Shown here: positions 30,175 through 39,005 of the stretch, piece by piece
How the letters are laid out: every line of letters begins with the position of its first letter
Numbering within the stretch: position 1 is the first letter of the stretch
Assembly (NCBI GenBank): GCA_963772065.1
Contig: CAVYVZ010000009.1
Span: forward strand, 372,001-436,000
Origin: CAVYVZ01 sp963772065
GTDB taxonomy: Bacteria > Acidobacteriota > Vicinamibacteria > Vicinamibacterales > UBA2999
Direction of reading: 5' to 3'
Length of the DNA stretch: 64,000 nt
The notes under the pieces: generated by a model
Database searches by the model: none
The model's input: the letters and a program-made list of their open reading frames with translations, nothing else
Told to the model about the DNA's origin: nothing
Program-made: the position numbers and the translations under genes

Positions 30175-31386
30175 TCATGACACGAGTTTTCTGGGCAGCA
30201 GGGGATTGAGGTGCATCGTCAAATCGTAGACGGACGCCCCGCACGCCTCGGCGATGTCTTCCGGGCGTGAGCCATCGGTCCAGTCGAACAGAGTTGCCAC
30301 GTCGCCTGCGGCGACATTCGTCTGCGGGCCAAGGTCGACGATCGTGTGGCTCGCGCTGACGGACGCAACCACCGGATGGAGCCGATCGCCGATGCGGACG
30401 CGCGCGCCCTTGGCCGCGAGGCGCGGCCAGCCGTCGGCGTGGCCAACGGGCAGCGTGGCGATCCACGTAGCCTGCGTCGGCATGAACGCGCGGTTGTAGC
30501 CGGCGCTCTCGCCGGCCCGGAGCTGTTTCACGAGCGCGACGCGGCAGCGCAGCGCGACGGCCGGCCGGAGATCGAGCAGGCCCAGGCGCCGGAATGGCGG
30601 CTCCGAATAGACACCGAACAACGCCATGCCGGGACGCACCATGTCGAGAAAGGCGTCGGGGTTGCGAAACAGCGCGTAGCTCGAGGCGGCGTGACGCCGG
30701 CCGATGCGGACGTCCTCGCGCGCGAGGCCGCCGGCGAGCGTCTCGAAGCGCCTGACCTGTTCCTTGTCGAACGCTTCGTCCTCCGTCAGCGTGGTCATGA
30801 TGCCCTCGAGCCGGACCGACTTCTGCGCTGCGAGGGTTCTCAGGAGCGCCGGCGCCGCGTCGTGAGGTATACCGACGCGCCCCATGCCCGTATCGACCTT
30901 GACGTGCACGGCGACAGGGCGTCCCGTCTTCGCGGCGGCGGCGTCGAGGGCCCTGCTGTGGTCGCGGTAGACCATCGGCATGATGTCGCGAGAGGCGATC
31001 TCGACGAGCTCGGCGTCGGTGAAGGGACCCATCAGCAGGATCGGCTTGCGGATGCCGGCGTCGCGCAGCGTCATTGCCTCGTGCAGTTTCACGACGGCAA
31101 GTCCCACCACGCGGCGGTCGTCGTCCAGGAGGCGGGCCACGTTCGCCACGCCGAGGCCGTAGCCGTTGTTCTTGATGACGGCGAGAATCGGCCGGTCGCC
31201 GGCGCGCCGTGCAATTTCTCCGACGTTGTGTCGCAGATTCTGCGCGTTCACCTCGACCCACGGGTCGGCAGCCGAGCTTTGCTCAGAGTCGACTCTGACC
31301 CGACTCCGAGTCCGCTCAGAGTTGACTCTGAGCTGACTCTGAACTGGAAGCAGGGCACCTGCGAGGAACCCGCGGCGGGTGAGCAC
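30175..31386 (-). CDS. alr: Alanine racemase with twin-arginine signal
   Basis: A PLP-dependent fold-III racemase. Lys72 in LAVIKNNGYGLG is the PLP lysine and Tyr297 in ESAGYNRAF the opposite base; HVKVDTGMGRVG and RPGMALFGVYSE are family blocks. The N-terminus MLTRRGFLAGALL is a twin-arginine signal, so the enzyme is probably periplasmic, unlike the usual cytosolic Alr. Residues 14-35, between signal and enzyme, are encoded by a cluster of TCAGAGT(C/T)GACTCTGA palindromes and look like an insertion. Length 403 is otherwise normal. A broad-specificity racemase role is possible. Confidence 0.88.
   Translation of the reverse strand: MLTRRGFLAGALLPVQSQLRVNSERTRSRVRVDSEQSSAADPWVEVNAQNLRHNVGEIARRAGDRPILAVIKNNGYGLGVANVARLLDDDRRVVGLAVVKLHEAMTLRDAGIRKPILLMGPFTDAELVEIASRDIMPMVYRDHSRALDAAAAKTGRPVAVHVKVDTGMGRVGIPHDAAPALLRTLAAQKSVRLEGIMTTLTEDEAFDKEQVRRFETLAGGLAREDVRIGRRHAASSYALFRNPDAFLDMVRPGMALFGVYSEPPFRRLGLLDLRPAVALRCRVALVKQLRAGESAGYNRAFMPTQATWIATLPVGHADGWPRLAAKGARVRIGDRLHPVVASVSASHTIVDLGPQTNVAAGDVATLFDWTDGSRPEDIAEACGASVYDLTMHLNPLLPRKLVS
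31283..31345. repeat. Tandem palindromes inside alr
   Basis: The 16-bp palindrome TCAGAGTCGACTCTGA (31283-31298) recurs with one change at 31316-31331, and partial copies (GACTCCGAGTC, GCTGACTCTGAACT) fill the gaps. The array keeps the alr frame open and adds about 22 residues to the linker after its export signal. Confidence 0.75.
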
Positions 31387-31424
31387 GGCGCCATCCTAAT
31401 CCCATTCGCTATACTCGACCCGGG

Positions 31425-33380
31425 ATGTCGATCCACGATCGCGTGGCGCGGCTCATGGCCGAGCTGCCGTCGGAACCGCAGTTCCCGACGCAGGGACGGA
31501 CGCTCTTCATCGACCTCGCCCGGCGCGAGGTCCGCTCCGCCTACACCCCACGTCGCATCGTCGAAGCGCTGCTCTCCGGGCGCGGGGCGAACATGTTCTA
31601 CCTCTATCGCCTGCTCGACGAGGCGCTGCATCCGCTCCACCCGGACATCCCGCTCATCTTCGGCTCGGGCGTCCTGACCGGCCTCGTGCCGAGCGCCGCG
31701 CGCGGCAACTGCACGTCGTGGTCGCCCGAGTCGGGCGTCATCCTCGATTCCAACGTCGGCGACTACTTTCCGTCGTTCCTTCGCATGAACGGCATCGATC
31801 ACCTCGTGCTCTACGGGGAGTGCCGGCCGTGGGCGATGATCGTGATCCGCGAAGGCGAGATCGAATGGCGCGACGCCACGCCGTATCTCGGCATGGACAA
31901 CATCGACCTGCGCGCGCGCGTCGCCGAGGATCTCGGCGGCGTCTGGACGCGCAACATGTCGATGGCGAGCATCACGCGCGCGGGCGAGAACCTCGCGCTC
32001 ACGGCGGGGATCATGGGCGGGCCGAAGGCGATCTACGCCCGCGGCGCACCCGGCGCGAAGATGGGGTCGCTGAAACTCAAGGCGATCGTCACGCTCGGCG
32101 CGACGAAAGAGCTCGCGACGGCGATGGCCTACAAGCCGTACAACCGGCACATCGCTCAGAAGCTCCTCGGCACCTCGGTCGTCAAGCACGCGCTCTCCGT
32201 CACGGGCACGCCATTCCTCTACAAGCCGAGCAGGCTCCTCGGCGCGATGGGGACGAAGAACAACCAGGAAACCACCTGGACCGACGCGCTCGACGCGGAC
32301 CACATCGATCCGTATCGCCCCGGGATGGAAGGCTGCTTCCGCTGCCCGGTGAACTGCCGCCCGCTCAACGAGCTCAACGCCGACCGCGCCGACAAGTACG
32401 GACGCGGCGACGGTCCCGAGTACGTCACGCTCGGGAAGTTCGGCCCCAACATCGGCATCGACCACGTCGAGCCGGTGATTCGGTTGAACAACATCTGCAA
32501 CGACCTCGGCTTCGACACGGCGTCGATGGGCTCCGCGATCGCCTGGGCGATGGAGCTGTTTCAGCGCGGCATCATCACCTCCGCGCACACGGGGGGCCTC
32601 GAGCTGAAATGGGGCGACGCCGAGCTCGTGGAGCGGCTGCTGTTCATGACCGCCGGACGCGAAGGCTTCGGCAACGCGCTGGCCGACAGCACGCGGGCCG
32701 TGGAGAACGGGCACTATCCGGCGGAGGCGCTGAAGTACCGCATGGCCGTCAAGGGGCTGATGCAGAGCGACCCGCACGATGCCCGCATTCTGAAGGCGTT
32801 CGCGCTCGGTCTGGCGGTCGCGACGCGCGGCATGGATCACCTGCGCAACCGCGTGACGCTGGAGATCAACGCGAAGATCAACGACGATCCCGCATTCAAG
32901 GAGCGGCTCTATGGCGGCCGCGTGAGCGCGGAGCCGACGAGCTACGTCGACAAGGAGCGGGCCGTTCGCGTCTGCGAGAACATCTACGCGGTGGGCGACG
33001 CCGTGGGCATGTGCCGGTTCACGACGAAGCTGTTCAACAGCCCGTCGCTCCCCGGGCTCGAAGAGTTCTCGGGCCAGATCGCCAACGTCACCGGGCTGAT
33101 GCTCTCGCCCGAGGAGCTCGACGCCGTCGGCCTGAACATCATGGGCGTCGAGCGGATGATCAATCGTCGGCTCGGCGTCGGCCGGAAGGACGACACGCTT
33201 CCCGATCGCTGGTTCGACGAGCCCAACCCCTCGGGTCATTACAAGGGAGAGAAAATCGATCGCGCGGAGTTCGACGCGATGCTCTCACGTTTTTACGAGA
33301 TCTCGAACCTGACCGGCGATGGCATGCCGGTCGACGCCTGGCGGCGCGAGCTCGAAGCCACGCTCGCGCTGAGCGCGTGA
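31425..33380 (+). CDS. Aldehyde ferredoxin oxidoreductase family (tungsten/molybdenum) enzyme
   Basis: A 651-residue AOR-family protein, which oxidises aldehydes using a pterin-bound W or Mo and a 4Fe-4S cluster. Cluster ligands are Cys304, Cys307 and Cys311 (EGCFRCPVNC) and Cys530 (VGMCRF). Pterin-binding blocks include GRGANMFYL at the N-terminus, SWSPESGVILDSNVGDYF, and GLEEFSGQIANVTG. The ATG is followed immediately by the AOR N-domain, with no signal, so it is cytosolic. The next gene, a MoaD/ThiS-like carrier, overlaps its stop (GTGA). AOR family enzymes are typical of anaerobes, so its place beside PQQ and other aerobic functions is notable. Confidence 0.92.
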   Translation: MSIHDRVARLMAELPSEPQFPTQGRTLFIDLARREVRSAYTPRRIVEALLSGRGANMFYLYRLLDEALHPLHPDIPLIFGSGVLTGLVPSAARGNCTSWSPESGVILDSNVGDYFPSFLRMNGIDHLVLYGECRPWAMIVIREGEIEWRDATPYLGMDNIDLRARVAEDLGGVWTRNMSMASITRAGENLALTAGIMGGPKAIYARGAPGAKMGSLKLKAIVTLGATKELATAMAYKPYNRHIAQKLLGTSVVKHALSVTGTPFLYKPSRLLGAMGTKNNQETTWTDALDADHIDPYRPGMEGCFRCPVNCRPLNELNADRADKYGRGDGPEYVTLGKFGPNIGIDHVEPVIRLNNICNDLGFDTASMGSAIAWAMELFQRGIITSAHTGGLELKWGDAELVERLLFMTAGREGFGNALADSTRAVENGHYPAEALKYRMAVKGLMQSDPHDARILKAFALGLAVATRGMDHLRNRVTLEINAKINDDPAFKERLYGGRVSAEPTSYVDKERAVRVCENIYAVGDAVGMCRFTTKLFNSPSLPGLEEFSGQIANVTGLMLSPEELDAVGLNIMGVERMINRRLGVGRKDDTLPDRWFDEPNPSGHYKGEKIDRAEFDAMLSRFYEISNLTGDGMPVDAWRRELEATLALSA

Positions 33381-33634
33381 TCACCGTCTACCTGCCGGCG
33401 ATGCTGCGGCCGCACGCCGGCGGCGCCGACGTCCTCACCATCACCGCGCCCGTGCAGTCGATGTCGGAGCTGCTGGCCGCGCTCGAGCGGAAGGCTCCCC
33501 GCCTCGTGCGTCAGCTCGACGACTCGGTGTTCAACTTCGCCGTGAACGACGAGATGCTGCTCCACGGCGTGCAGGCGCATCCGCTCAAGGACGGCGATCG
33601 CGTCGAGATCGTTCCTGCCATCTCGGGCGGGTGA
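33377..33634 (+). CDS. MoaD/ThiS-family sulfur carrier
   Basis: An 85-residue ubiquitin-like protein ending in SGG, the diglycine that carries sulfur as a thiocarboxylate. The beta-grasp pattern is ITVYLPAMLRPHAGG, MSELLAALERKAPRL, FNFAVNDEMLLHG, LKDGDRVEIVPAISGG. GTG 33377 overlaps the AOR stop, so it is co-translated. Small MoaD-like proteins linked to AOR genes are thought to serve the tungstopterin cofactor; that is the likely role here. Confidence 0.88.
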   Translation: MITVYLPAMLRPHAGGADVLTITAPVQSMSELLAALERKAPRLVRQLDDSVFNFAVNDEMLLHGVQAHPLKDGDRVEIVPAISGG

Positions 33635-33635
33635 G

Positions 33636-34577
33636 ATGAACGCGGAATGGACGGTCGGCCCGGAGGATGCCGACGTGCGCCTGGACAAGTTCCTTGCCGC
33701 GGCGCACCGCGCGGGTTCTCGCGGCCGCGCGGGCAGCGCGCTCGAGCGGGGCAAGGTGATCGTCAATGGAAACGAAGCCGGCCCGAAGGATGCGGGCCGC
33801 CGGCTTGCGCCCGGCGACGTGGTCCGTCTCTGGATGGATCGTCCCGGCACTTCGCGGCCGCGGCGGGCGGCGCCGATTGCCGATCTCGAGGTTCTTTACG
33901 AAGACGAGGCGCTGTACGTCGTCAACAAGCCGGCCGGGCTCCTCGCGGTACCGCTGCCGCGCCGCGAGGCGGCCGCGTCGGTCTACGACTTCATCGAGCA
34001 GCACCTGAGAGGGCGCGGCAAGCGGCGGCCGCTCGTCGTGCATCGCATCGACCGGGACACGTCGGGGCTTGTCGTCTTTGCCAAAGACGAGGCCACGCAG
34101 CTTCACCTGAAAGCCCAGCTCCGGCGCCACGAGCCGGAGCGCGTGTATCTGGCGGTCGTGTACGGGCATCCCGATCCGCCGGCCGGCACGTGGCGGGACC
34201 ACATGGTGTGGGACGATCAGGCGTTGATTCAGAAGGAGACGCACCCGCGGGATCCGCGAGCGAAGGAGGCGATCAGCGCGTATCGCGTGATCGAATCGTT
34301 CCGCGGCGCCTCGCTCATCGAGGTTCGGCTGCACACCGGCAAGCGCAACCAGATCCGGCTGCAGGCGCGCCTTCGGGGACACACGCTCGTCGGCGAGCGG
34401 CGCTACGTGTTCGGCCCGGATGCGCTCAGGCCGATTGAGTTTCCACGCCAGGCGCTGCACGCGCATCGGCTCACCTTCACGCACCCGGGCGACGGACGGC
34501 CGATGCGTTTCGAGGCGCCGATGCCAGAGGATATGAAAACGCTGGTGAGCCGGCTGCGCCGCCTCACTCCCGCCTGA
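33636..34577 (+). CDS. RluA-family pseudouridine synthase
   Basis: A 313-residue RNA-modifying enzyme with an N-terminal S4 RNA-binding domain (VRLDKFLAAA, LERGKVIVNG, RLAPGDVVRL) and the RluA catalytic domain. The catalytic Asp139 is in HRIDRDTSGLVVFAK. KPAGLLAVP and VRLHTGKRNQIRLQARLRGHTLVG are the other family blocks. Which uridines it modifies in rRNA or tRNA cannot be told. It follows the carrier gene by one base and overlaps the convergent permease gene at its end. Confidence 0.92.
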   Translation: MNAEWTVGPEDADVRLDKFLAAAHRAGSRGRAGSALERGKVIVNGNEAGPKDAGRRLAPGDVVRLWMDRPGTSRPRRAAPIADLEVLYEDEALYVVNKPAGLLAVPLPRREAAASVYDFIEQHLRGRGKRRPLVVHRIDRDTSGLVVFAKDEATQLHLKAQLRRHEPERVYLAVVYGHPDPPAGTWRDHMVWDDQALIQKETHPRDPRAKEAISAYRVIESFRGASLIEVRLHTGKRNQIRLQARLRGHTLVGERRYVFGPDALRPIEFPRQALHAHRLTFTHPGDGRPMRFEAPMPEDMKTLVSRLRRLTPA

Positions 34578-37242
34578 GTGCCGTGACCGGATCCACTCGC
34601 GTCGCGCGCCGCGCCGGAATGTAGCTCGCGATCGCGGCGGTTGCCGCGAGCAGCGTCGCCACTGCCACGAAGGTCAGCGGATCCGTCGGCCCGACGCCGA
34701 AGAGCAGCGTGTCCATGAAGCGCGTGAGCGCCAGGCCGCCCGCGATGCCGACGGCCACGCCGGCCGCCACGGGCCTCAGGCCCTGCGCCAGCACCAGCAG
34801 CTTGACGCTCCGCGTGCTCGCCCCAAGCGCCATCCTGATTCCGAGCTCCGTGGTCCGCTGGGTCACCGAGTAGGAGAGCACGCCGAATACGCCGATCACC
34901 GCGAGCACCAGCGCCAGCGCCGCGAAGAGGCCGACGAGCAGCATCGAGGATCGCGCCGGCGCGCGCGACAGCGCCAGCACCTCTTCGATCGTGCGGACCG
35001 CAAACATCGGCACTTCCGGATCGACCTCGCGGAGCTGCGCGCGGATGGCGCTCGTGACGCTGGCCGGTTCCACGTCCGTGCGCACGGCGAACGTGAAGTT
35101 GCTCCAGAACGGCATCAGCCGATGCGTCCCATACACCGTTTCGCCGCCGCCGGCATCGAGCGACAGCTGCGCGACGTCGCCGACGATGCCGACGATCTCA
35201 GCGTCGGGAAACAGCCGGTTGTCAGGCGCTCCGAGATAGATTCGCTCTCCGAGCGGCTCCTCGTTCGGCCAGAAGCGCTTCGCCACCGCTTGACTGATCA
35301 CGACGGCGCGTGCGCCGTCTGCGCGATCGGCATCGGTCAACAGCCGGCCGCGCAGCAGCGGAATGCCCAGTGTCTGGAAGAAGTCTGCGCTGACGACGCG
35401 ATAGGCGACGCTCGGCGGCGTTCGATCCGCCGGCACGGGCTTGTCGAGCATGTTGAACCACGCGCCGGTCCCGTACCCGGTGACCGGCAGATAGCTGGTC
35501 ATCGTCGCGGACTGCACGCCGGGCAGCCGGCGGATTCTGCCGCGCAGCTCCTCGAAGAACGTCACGCGTTGCTGCGGCGTTTTGTAGAGGTCCGTCGGGA
35601 CGCCGACGCGGAATGTGAGGAGACGCGTGGCGCTGAACCCCGGATTGACCTCCAGCAGGTTACTGAAGCTGCGAACCAGGAGGCCCGCGCCCGCCAGCAG
35701 CACGAGCGCAAGGGCGATCTCGGCGGCCACCAGCCCGCCGCGTATCCGTCCGCCGCGTCTCGAACCGCGGGTCCCCTCTCGCGCGTCCTCCATCGGCGCG
35801 CGCCCGGCAAGCTGCAGCGCGGGAAACAGCCCGAATGCCACGCCGGAGGCGAGCGATGCCGCGGCGGTGAACGCGACGACGAGGGGATCGAGACCGATTT
35901 CGTTGGCTCGTGGCAGGCCCTGCGGCAGCCACGTCACGAGCACGTCGAGCATCGCATAGGCGAGCGCAAGGCCGGCCAGCCCGCCGATGAAGGCGAGCAT
36001 GATGCTCTCCGTCAGCATCTGGCGGACGAGTCGACCGGGACGGGCGCCGAGCGCCTGCCGCACCGCGATCTCGCGACGACGGGTGGACGCGCGGGCGAGG
36101 AGCAGGTTACCGAGATTCGCGCAGGCGATGAGGAGGATGAACACGACGGCCCCCATCAGCGTCAGCAGCCGCGTCCGCACGTTGTCGACGAGCAGATCCT
36201 TCATGGGCACGACGCCGCCCCGCGCGTTCTGCGTGAACTGCGGGTAGTCGCGTCGAATCGCATCCATCACCGTGTCGAGCTGCGCGCGCGCCTGATCGAG
36301 CGTGACGCCCGCCTTGAGCCGGGCGACGGCCTGGAGAAAATACTGGTCGCGGTTGCCGCGAAACTGGGCGTCGAAGCGGGCGGGAATCCAGAACTGCGCG
36401 TCGTAGTCGGGGAAGGTAAAATCGGCGGGCATGACGCCGACGATGGTGGAGGGCACTCCGCCGACGCCGATCGTGCGGCCCACAGGCGACTCGCCGCCGA
36501 ACAGCCGTCGCGCGAGCGTATGGCTCAGCACGATGATCGATGGCGCGCCCGGGTGGTCATCCGCGGCCGTGAACGCGCGGCCTTCGGCCGCCGAGCGTCC
36601 CAGCACGTCGAAGATGCTGCCAGCGCTCAGCGCGCCGAGGACGCGCTCGACGTTGGCGCCCCACGTGAGGATGCGCTCGGTGTAGCCGAACGCCGCCATC
36701 GAGTCGAACGCGTCCGCTCGTGCCTGCCAATCGTAGAAGTTGCCCGGGGTGGTGCTGCCCAGACCGTCGAATCCCGCATTCAGGTGTCCGAGCACCACGA
36801 TTCGATCGGCGTCGCGGTACGGCAGGCTTTTCACGAGCACGCCGTTCACCGCGCTGAAGATCGCGCTGTTCGCGCCGATCGCGAGCGCCATCGTGACCAC
36901 ACAGACGAGCGTGAATCCCGGCGTGCGGCGCAACAGGCGCGCCGCGTAGCGAATGTCCTGGGCGAATGATTCGAACATGAACGTTCTCCCTCGAGGTTCG
37001 AGCGGCCAGCAAAACTGCCGTTCGTCGATCCGTCGCGGCCTCGGCATGCCGCGGCGGGCGCACCACGCGAACCACGCGAGCGCAGCGAGCTCGGCGCACG
37101 TCACGCGCACGACACCAGTCAGCCCGCGCCGCGCCCGTGCGTCGCGCACGATGTCGGCGAACACGGCTGTCATCTGCGTGCCATGCTGCTGCCGGATCTC
37201 GTCTGGCAGCAGACGCAGGGCAGCGCGATAGAGCGCGATCAT
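34564..37242 (-). CDS. ADOP-type ABC transporter permease
   Basis: An intact 892-residue copy. The N-terminal 80 residues (LYRAALRLLPDEIRQQHGTQM, PRRIDERQF) are a cytosolic helical part, followed by RRTPGFTLVCVVTMALAIGANSAIFS (first helix) and a MacB-like periplasmic core. The central helices are VVFILLIACANLGNLLLARASTRRREIAVRQALGA, and the last block is VFGVLSYSVTQRTTELGIRMALGAS with the end RVDPVTALRRE. Its start overlaps the stop of a PadR gene (37239-37242), so the pair is coupled as in the other two modules. No ATPase is nearby. Confidence 0.93.
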   Translation of the reverse strand: MIALYRAALRLLPDEIRQQHGTQMTAVFADIVRDARARRGLTGVVRVTCAELAALAWFAWCARRGMPRPRRIDERQFCWPLEPRGRTFMFESFAQDIRYAARLLRRTPGFTLVCVVTMALAIGANSAIFSAVNGVLVKSLPYRDADRIVVLGHLNAGFDGLGSTTPGNFYDWQARADAFDSMAAFGYTERILTWGANVERVLGALSAGSIFDVLGRSAAEGRAFTAADDHPGAPSIIVLSHTLARRLFGGESPVGRTIGVGGVPSTIVGVMPADFTFPDYDAQFWIPARFDAQFRGNRDQYFLQAVARLKAGVTLDQARAQLDTVMDAIRRDYPQFTQNARGGVVPMKDLLVDNVRTRLLTLMGAVVFILLIACANLGNLLLARASTRRREIAVRQALGARPGRLVRQMLTESIMLAFIGGLAGLALAYAMLDVLVTWLPQGLPRANEIGLDPLVVAFTAAASLASGVAFGLFPALQLAGRAPMEDAREGTRGSRRGGRIRGGLVAAEIALALVLLAGAGLLVRSFSNLLEVNPGFSATRLLTFRVGVPTDLYKTPQQRVTFFEELRGRIRRLPGVQSATMTSYLPVTGYGTGAWFNMLDKPVPADRTPPSVAYRVVSADFFQTLGIPLLRGRLLTDADRADGARAVVISQAVAKRFWPNEEPLGERIYLGAPDNRLFPDAEIVGIVGDVAQLSLDAGGGETVYGTHRLMPFWSNFTFAVRTDVEPASVTSAIRAQLREVDPEVPMFAVRTIEEVLALSRAPARSSMLLVGLFAALALVLAVIGVFGVLSYSVTQRTTELGIRMALGASTRSVKLLVLAQGLRPVAAGVAVGIAGGLALTRFMDTLLFGVGPTDPLTFVAVATLLAATAAIASYIPARRATRVDPVTALRRE

Positions 37243-37607
37243 GCCTTGCGCGGCGTGAGCTTCTTCTGCCGCGCCATCTTCAGCGCGCGCTCGAGCCGCG
37301 CCGTTTCGAGCCGCGCCACGTCCATGCCGAGCGCCGTGATGCGGTAGTACCGCCGCCGCGGGTCGTCGTCTTCCGGACCCGGACGCGTGTCGACCTCCTC
37401 GATCAGACGTCCGTCGAGGAGGCGCTTGATGGCGGCGTACAGCGTGCTCGCCGTCAGCTCCACCTCGTCGTCGGTCCGCTCACGAATGTCCTGGATGATT
37501 GCGTAGCCGTGAAGGTCGCGGTCACTCAGAGAGAGCAGGATCTGGAACACCGGCACGGTGAGAGGGAGATACTGCTGCGGCAACCGTCGGCGCGGGTAAT
37601 CAGGCAT
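37239..37607 (-). CDS. PadR-family transcriptional regulator
   Basis: A 122-residue PadR protein: FQILLSLSDRDLHGYAIIQDIRERTD (first helices), ELTASTLYAAIKRLLDGRLIEEVD (recognition helix) and DPRRRYYRITALGMDVARLE (wing), followed by a longer C-terminal helix rich in Arg and Lys. It is coupled to the downstream permease. A perfect 11-bp dyad just upstream (37621-37649) is its probable operator and lies between it and the methyltransferase gene, which it may also control. Confidence 0.92.
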   Translation of the reverse strand: MPDYPRRRLPQQYLPLTVPVFQILLSLSDRDLHGYAIIQDIRERTDDEVELTASTLYAAIKRLLDGRLIEEVDTRPGPEDDDPRRRYYRITALGMDVARLETARLERALKMARQKKLTPRKA

Positions 37608-37620
37608 TCATGCTCCACCT

Positions 37621-37649
37621 CGCGTTATACCGCACGACGGTATAACGCG
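37621..37649. promoter_or_regulatory. PadR operator between divergent genes
   Basis: CGCGTTATACC (37621-37631) and its exact reverse complement GGTATAACGCG (37639-37649) flank a seven-base spacer. It is 14 bases from the PadR start and 32 from the methyltransferase start. The AT-rich arm ends overlap a likely -10 region on either strand, so binding would shut both directions. Confidence 0.72.
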
Positions 37650-37680
37650 GCAAGGTAGTCTATTGGACGGAGACACTCCG

Positions 37681-38358
37681 ATGGGCGTTGCCTCTCATCT
37701 TCATATCCGGCTCGACGAATACGATGCCCGGATCCGGACGTTCATTCCCGGATACGAACAGATGCTCGACGCGGGCGCCCACGCCCTGCGCGCGCTCGCG
37801 ACGCCGGCGCCGATCATCGTGGATCTGGGCACTGGCACGGGCGCGTTCGCGAGCCGCTGTGTGGCCGTGCGATCCGACGCGCAGGTCATCGCGATTGACG
37901 CAGATGCCGCCATTCTGGAGATCGCGCGCCAGCGGCTCGCCCGTGATGGCGCCGTGGCCTCTTTCGTGCAGAGCAGCTTCCTCGACGCGGCTCTGCCGCG
38001 CTGCGACGCGATCGTCGCGTCGCTGGCGTTTCATCACGTCCGCACCAGCGAACGCAAGCAACAGTTGTATGGCGATTGTCACCAATCGCTCGCGAGCGAC
38101 GGGCTGCTCGTGTCGGTGGACTGCTTCGTGTCGTCGGATGCGCGCCTGGCCGAGCTCGAGCGTGAGGAATGGCGCGCTCACCTGCGGTGTTCTTACTCGG
38201 AGACCGAAGCAGACGGGTACTTCGCCGCGTGGGCGATGGAAGACGTCTATTTCCCGCTCATGCAGGAGCTGGCGATGATGCGCGATGTCGGCTTTGCGGT
38301 CGACGTGGTCTGGCGCAAGGCCCCTTTTGCCGTAATTGTCGCGCGAAAACGCCACTAA
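37681..38358 (+). CDS. Class I SAM-dependent methyltransferase
   Basis: A 225-residue Rossmann methyltransferase. The AdoMet motif is VDLGTGTGAFASR, followed by VIAIDADAAIL (motif II acid), AIVASLAFHHV (motif IV) and a family tail (WAMEDVYFPLMQELAMMRDVGF). ATG 37681 is chosen over an upstream TTG at 37663 because a GGAG-like box precedes it. The FHHV sequence suits a small-molecule methylase. No partner gene indicates the substrate. Confidence 0.82.
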   Translation: MGVASHLHIRLDEYDARIRTFIPGYEQMLDAGAHALRALATPAPIIVDLGTGTGAFASRCVAVRSDAQVIAIDADAAILEIARQRLARDGAVASFVQSSFLDAALPRCDAIVASLAFHHVRTSERKQQLYGDCHQSLASDGLLVSVDCFVSSDARLAELEREEWRAHLRCSYSETEADGYFAAWAMEDVYFPLMQELAMMRDVGFAVDVVWRKAPFAVIVARKRH

Positions 38359-38405
38359 ACCTTTTCGTGGAAGGGGCCGTCTAACCCCTTGAATGGAGAC
38401 CTACC

Positions 38406-38510
38406 GTGATTGAGAACTTGAAGCTTTACGATTGGACGTTTTCGGGAACCGCTGAAACTGTCGTCGGCGCGCTGCTCGCCATCGCGCTGGTCGTCAGCAC
38501 ACTGATCTAA
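38406..38510 (+). CDS. Small single-helix membrane peptide (34 residues)
   Basis: GTG 38406 is seven bases after a clean GGAG. The peptide has a polar start (MIENLKLYDWTFSGTAETVV) and a hydrophobic helix (GALLAIALVVSTLI) before TAA. No homologue is recognised, and it is near the lower size limit for belief. The good ribosome binding site, a helical hydrophobic end and a small hairpin (AAGGGG/CCCCTT at 38371-38390) upstream argue that it may be real. Confidence 0.45.
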   Translation: MIENLKLYDWTFSGTAETVVGALLAIALVVSTLI

Positions 38511-38543
38511 GGGCAGACCCCTCGGATCTGCTACGCTGATCGA

Positions 38544-38993
38544 ATGCGCTCCACCATTCGATCACGACCCATCATTCCGGCACTCATGGTTGCGCTCGTC
38601 GCCGCGTCATGCGGCGGCGGCGACGACTCACCGCCCGCGTCACCCTCCGTCAACGTCCCGTTCGCGCAGACAGACATTCGTGTCGGCACCGGCACCGAGG
38701 CCACCGCAGGCCGACGCGTGACGGTCAACTACACGGGATGGCTGTATTCGGCCGGCGCCGCCGAGAACAAAGGGCAGCAGTTCGACACGTCGGTAGGACG
38801 GACCCCATTCGAGTTCACCCTTGGATCAGGGCAAGTGATCCGTGGCTGGGATCAGGGAGTCCTGGGAATGCGAGTTGGCGGTCAGCGCCGGCTGGTGATT
38901 CCACCAAGCCTCGGGTACGGATCGAATGGAAGCGGACCGATCCCCCCGAACGCGACGCTCATCTTCGACATCGAACTCTTGAGCGTCAGCTAA
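38544..38993 (+). CDS. FKBP-type peptidyl-prolyl isomerase lipoprotein
   Basis: A 149-residue protein with a lipobox (MVALVAASC, Cys23) that predicts an envelope-anchored lipoprotein, then a GGGDDSPP linker and one FKBP domain: RVTVNYTGWLY, QFDTSVGRTPFEFTLGSGQVIRGWDQGVLGM, RRLVIPPSLGYG, PIPPNATLIFDIELLSV. These enzymes speed up proline isomerisation in folding proteins. All conserved core residues of the active site (Tyr, Asp, Phe, Trp) are visible. It is convergent with the VWA gene. Confidence 0.9.
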   Translation: MRSTIRSRPIIPALMVALVAASCGGGDDSPPASPSVNVPFAQTDIRVGTGTEATAGRRVTVNYTGWLYSAGAAENKGQQFDTSVGRTPFEFTLGSGQVIRGWDQGVLGMRVGGQRRLVIPPSLGYGSNGSGPIPPNATLIFDIELLSVS

Positions 38994-39005
38994 TCTGCAC
39001 CTTGT

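Noticed and set aside
31248..33239. 663-codon open frame on the minus strand opposite the AOR gene
   Set aside because: Composition artefact of high-GC coding sequence; the plus-strand AOR carries all the conserved motifs.
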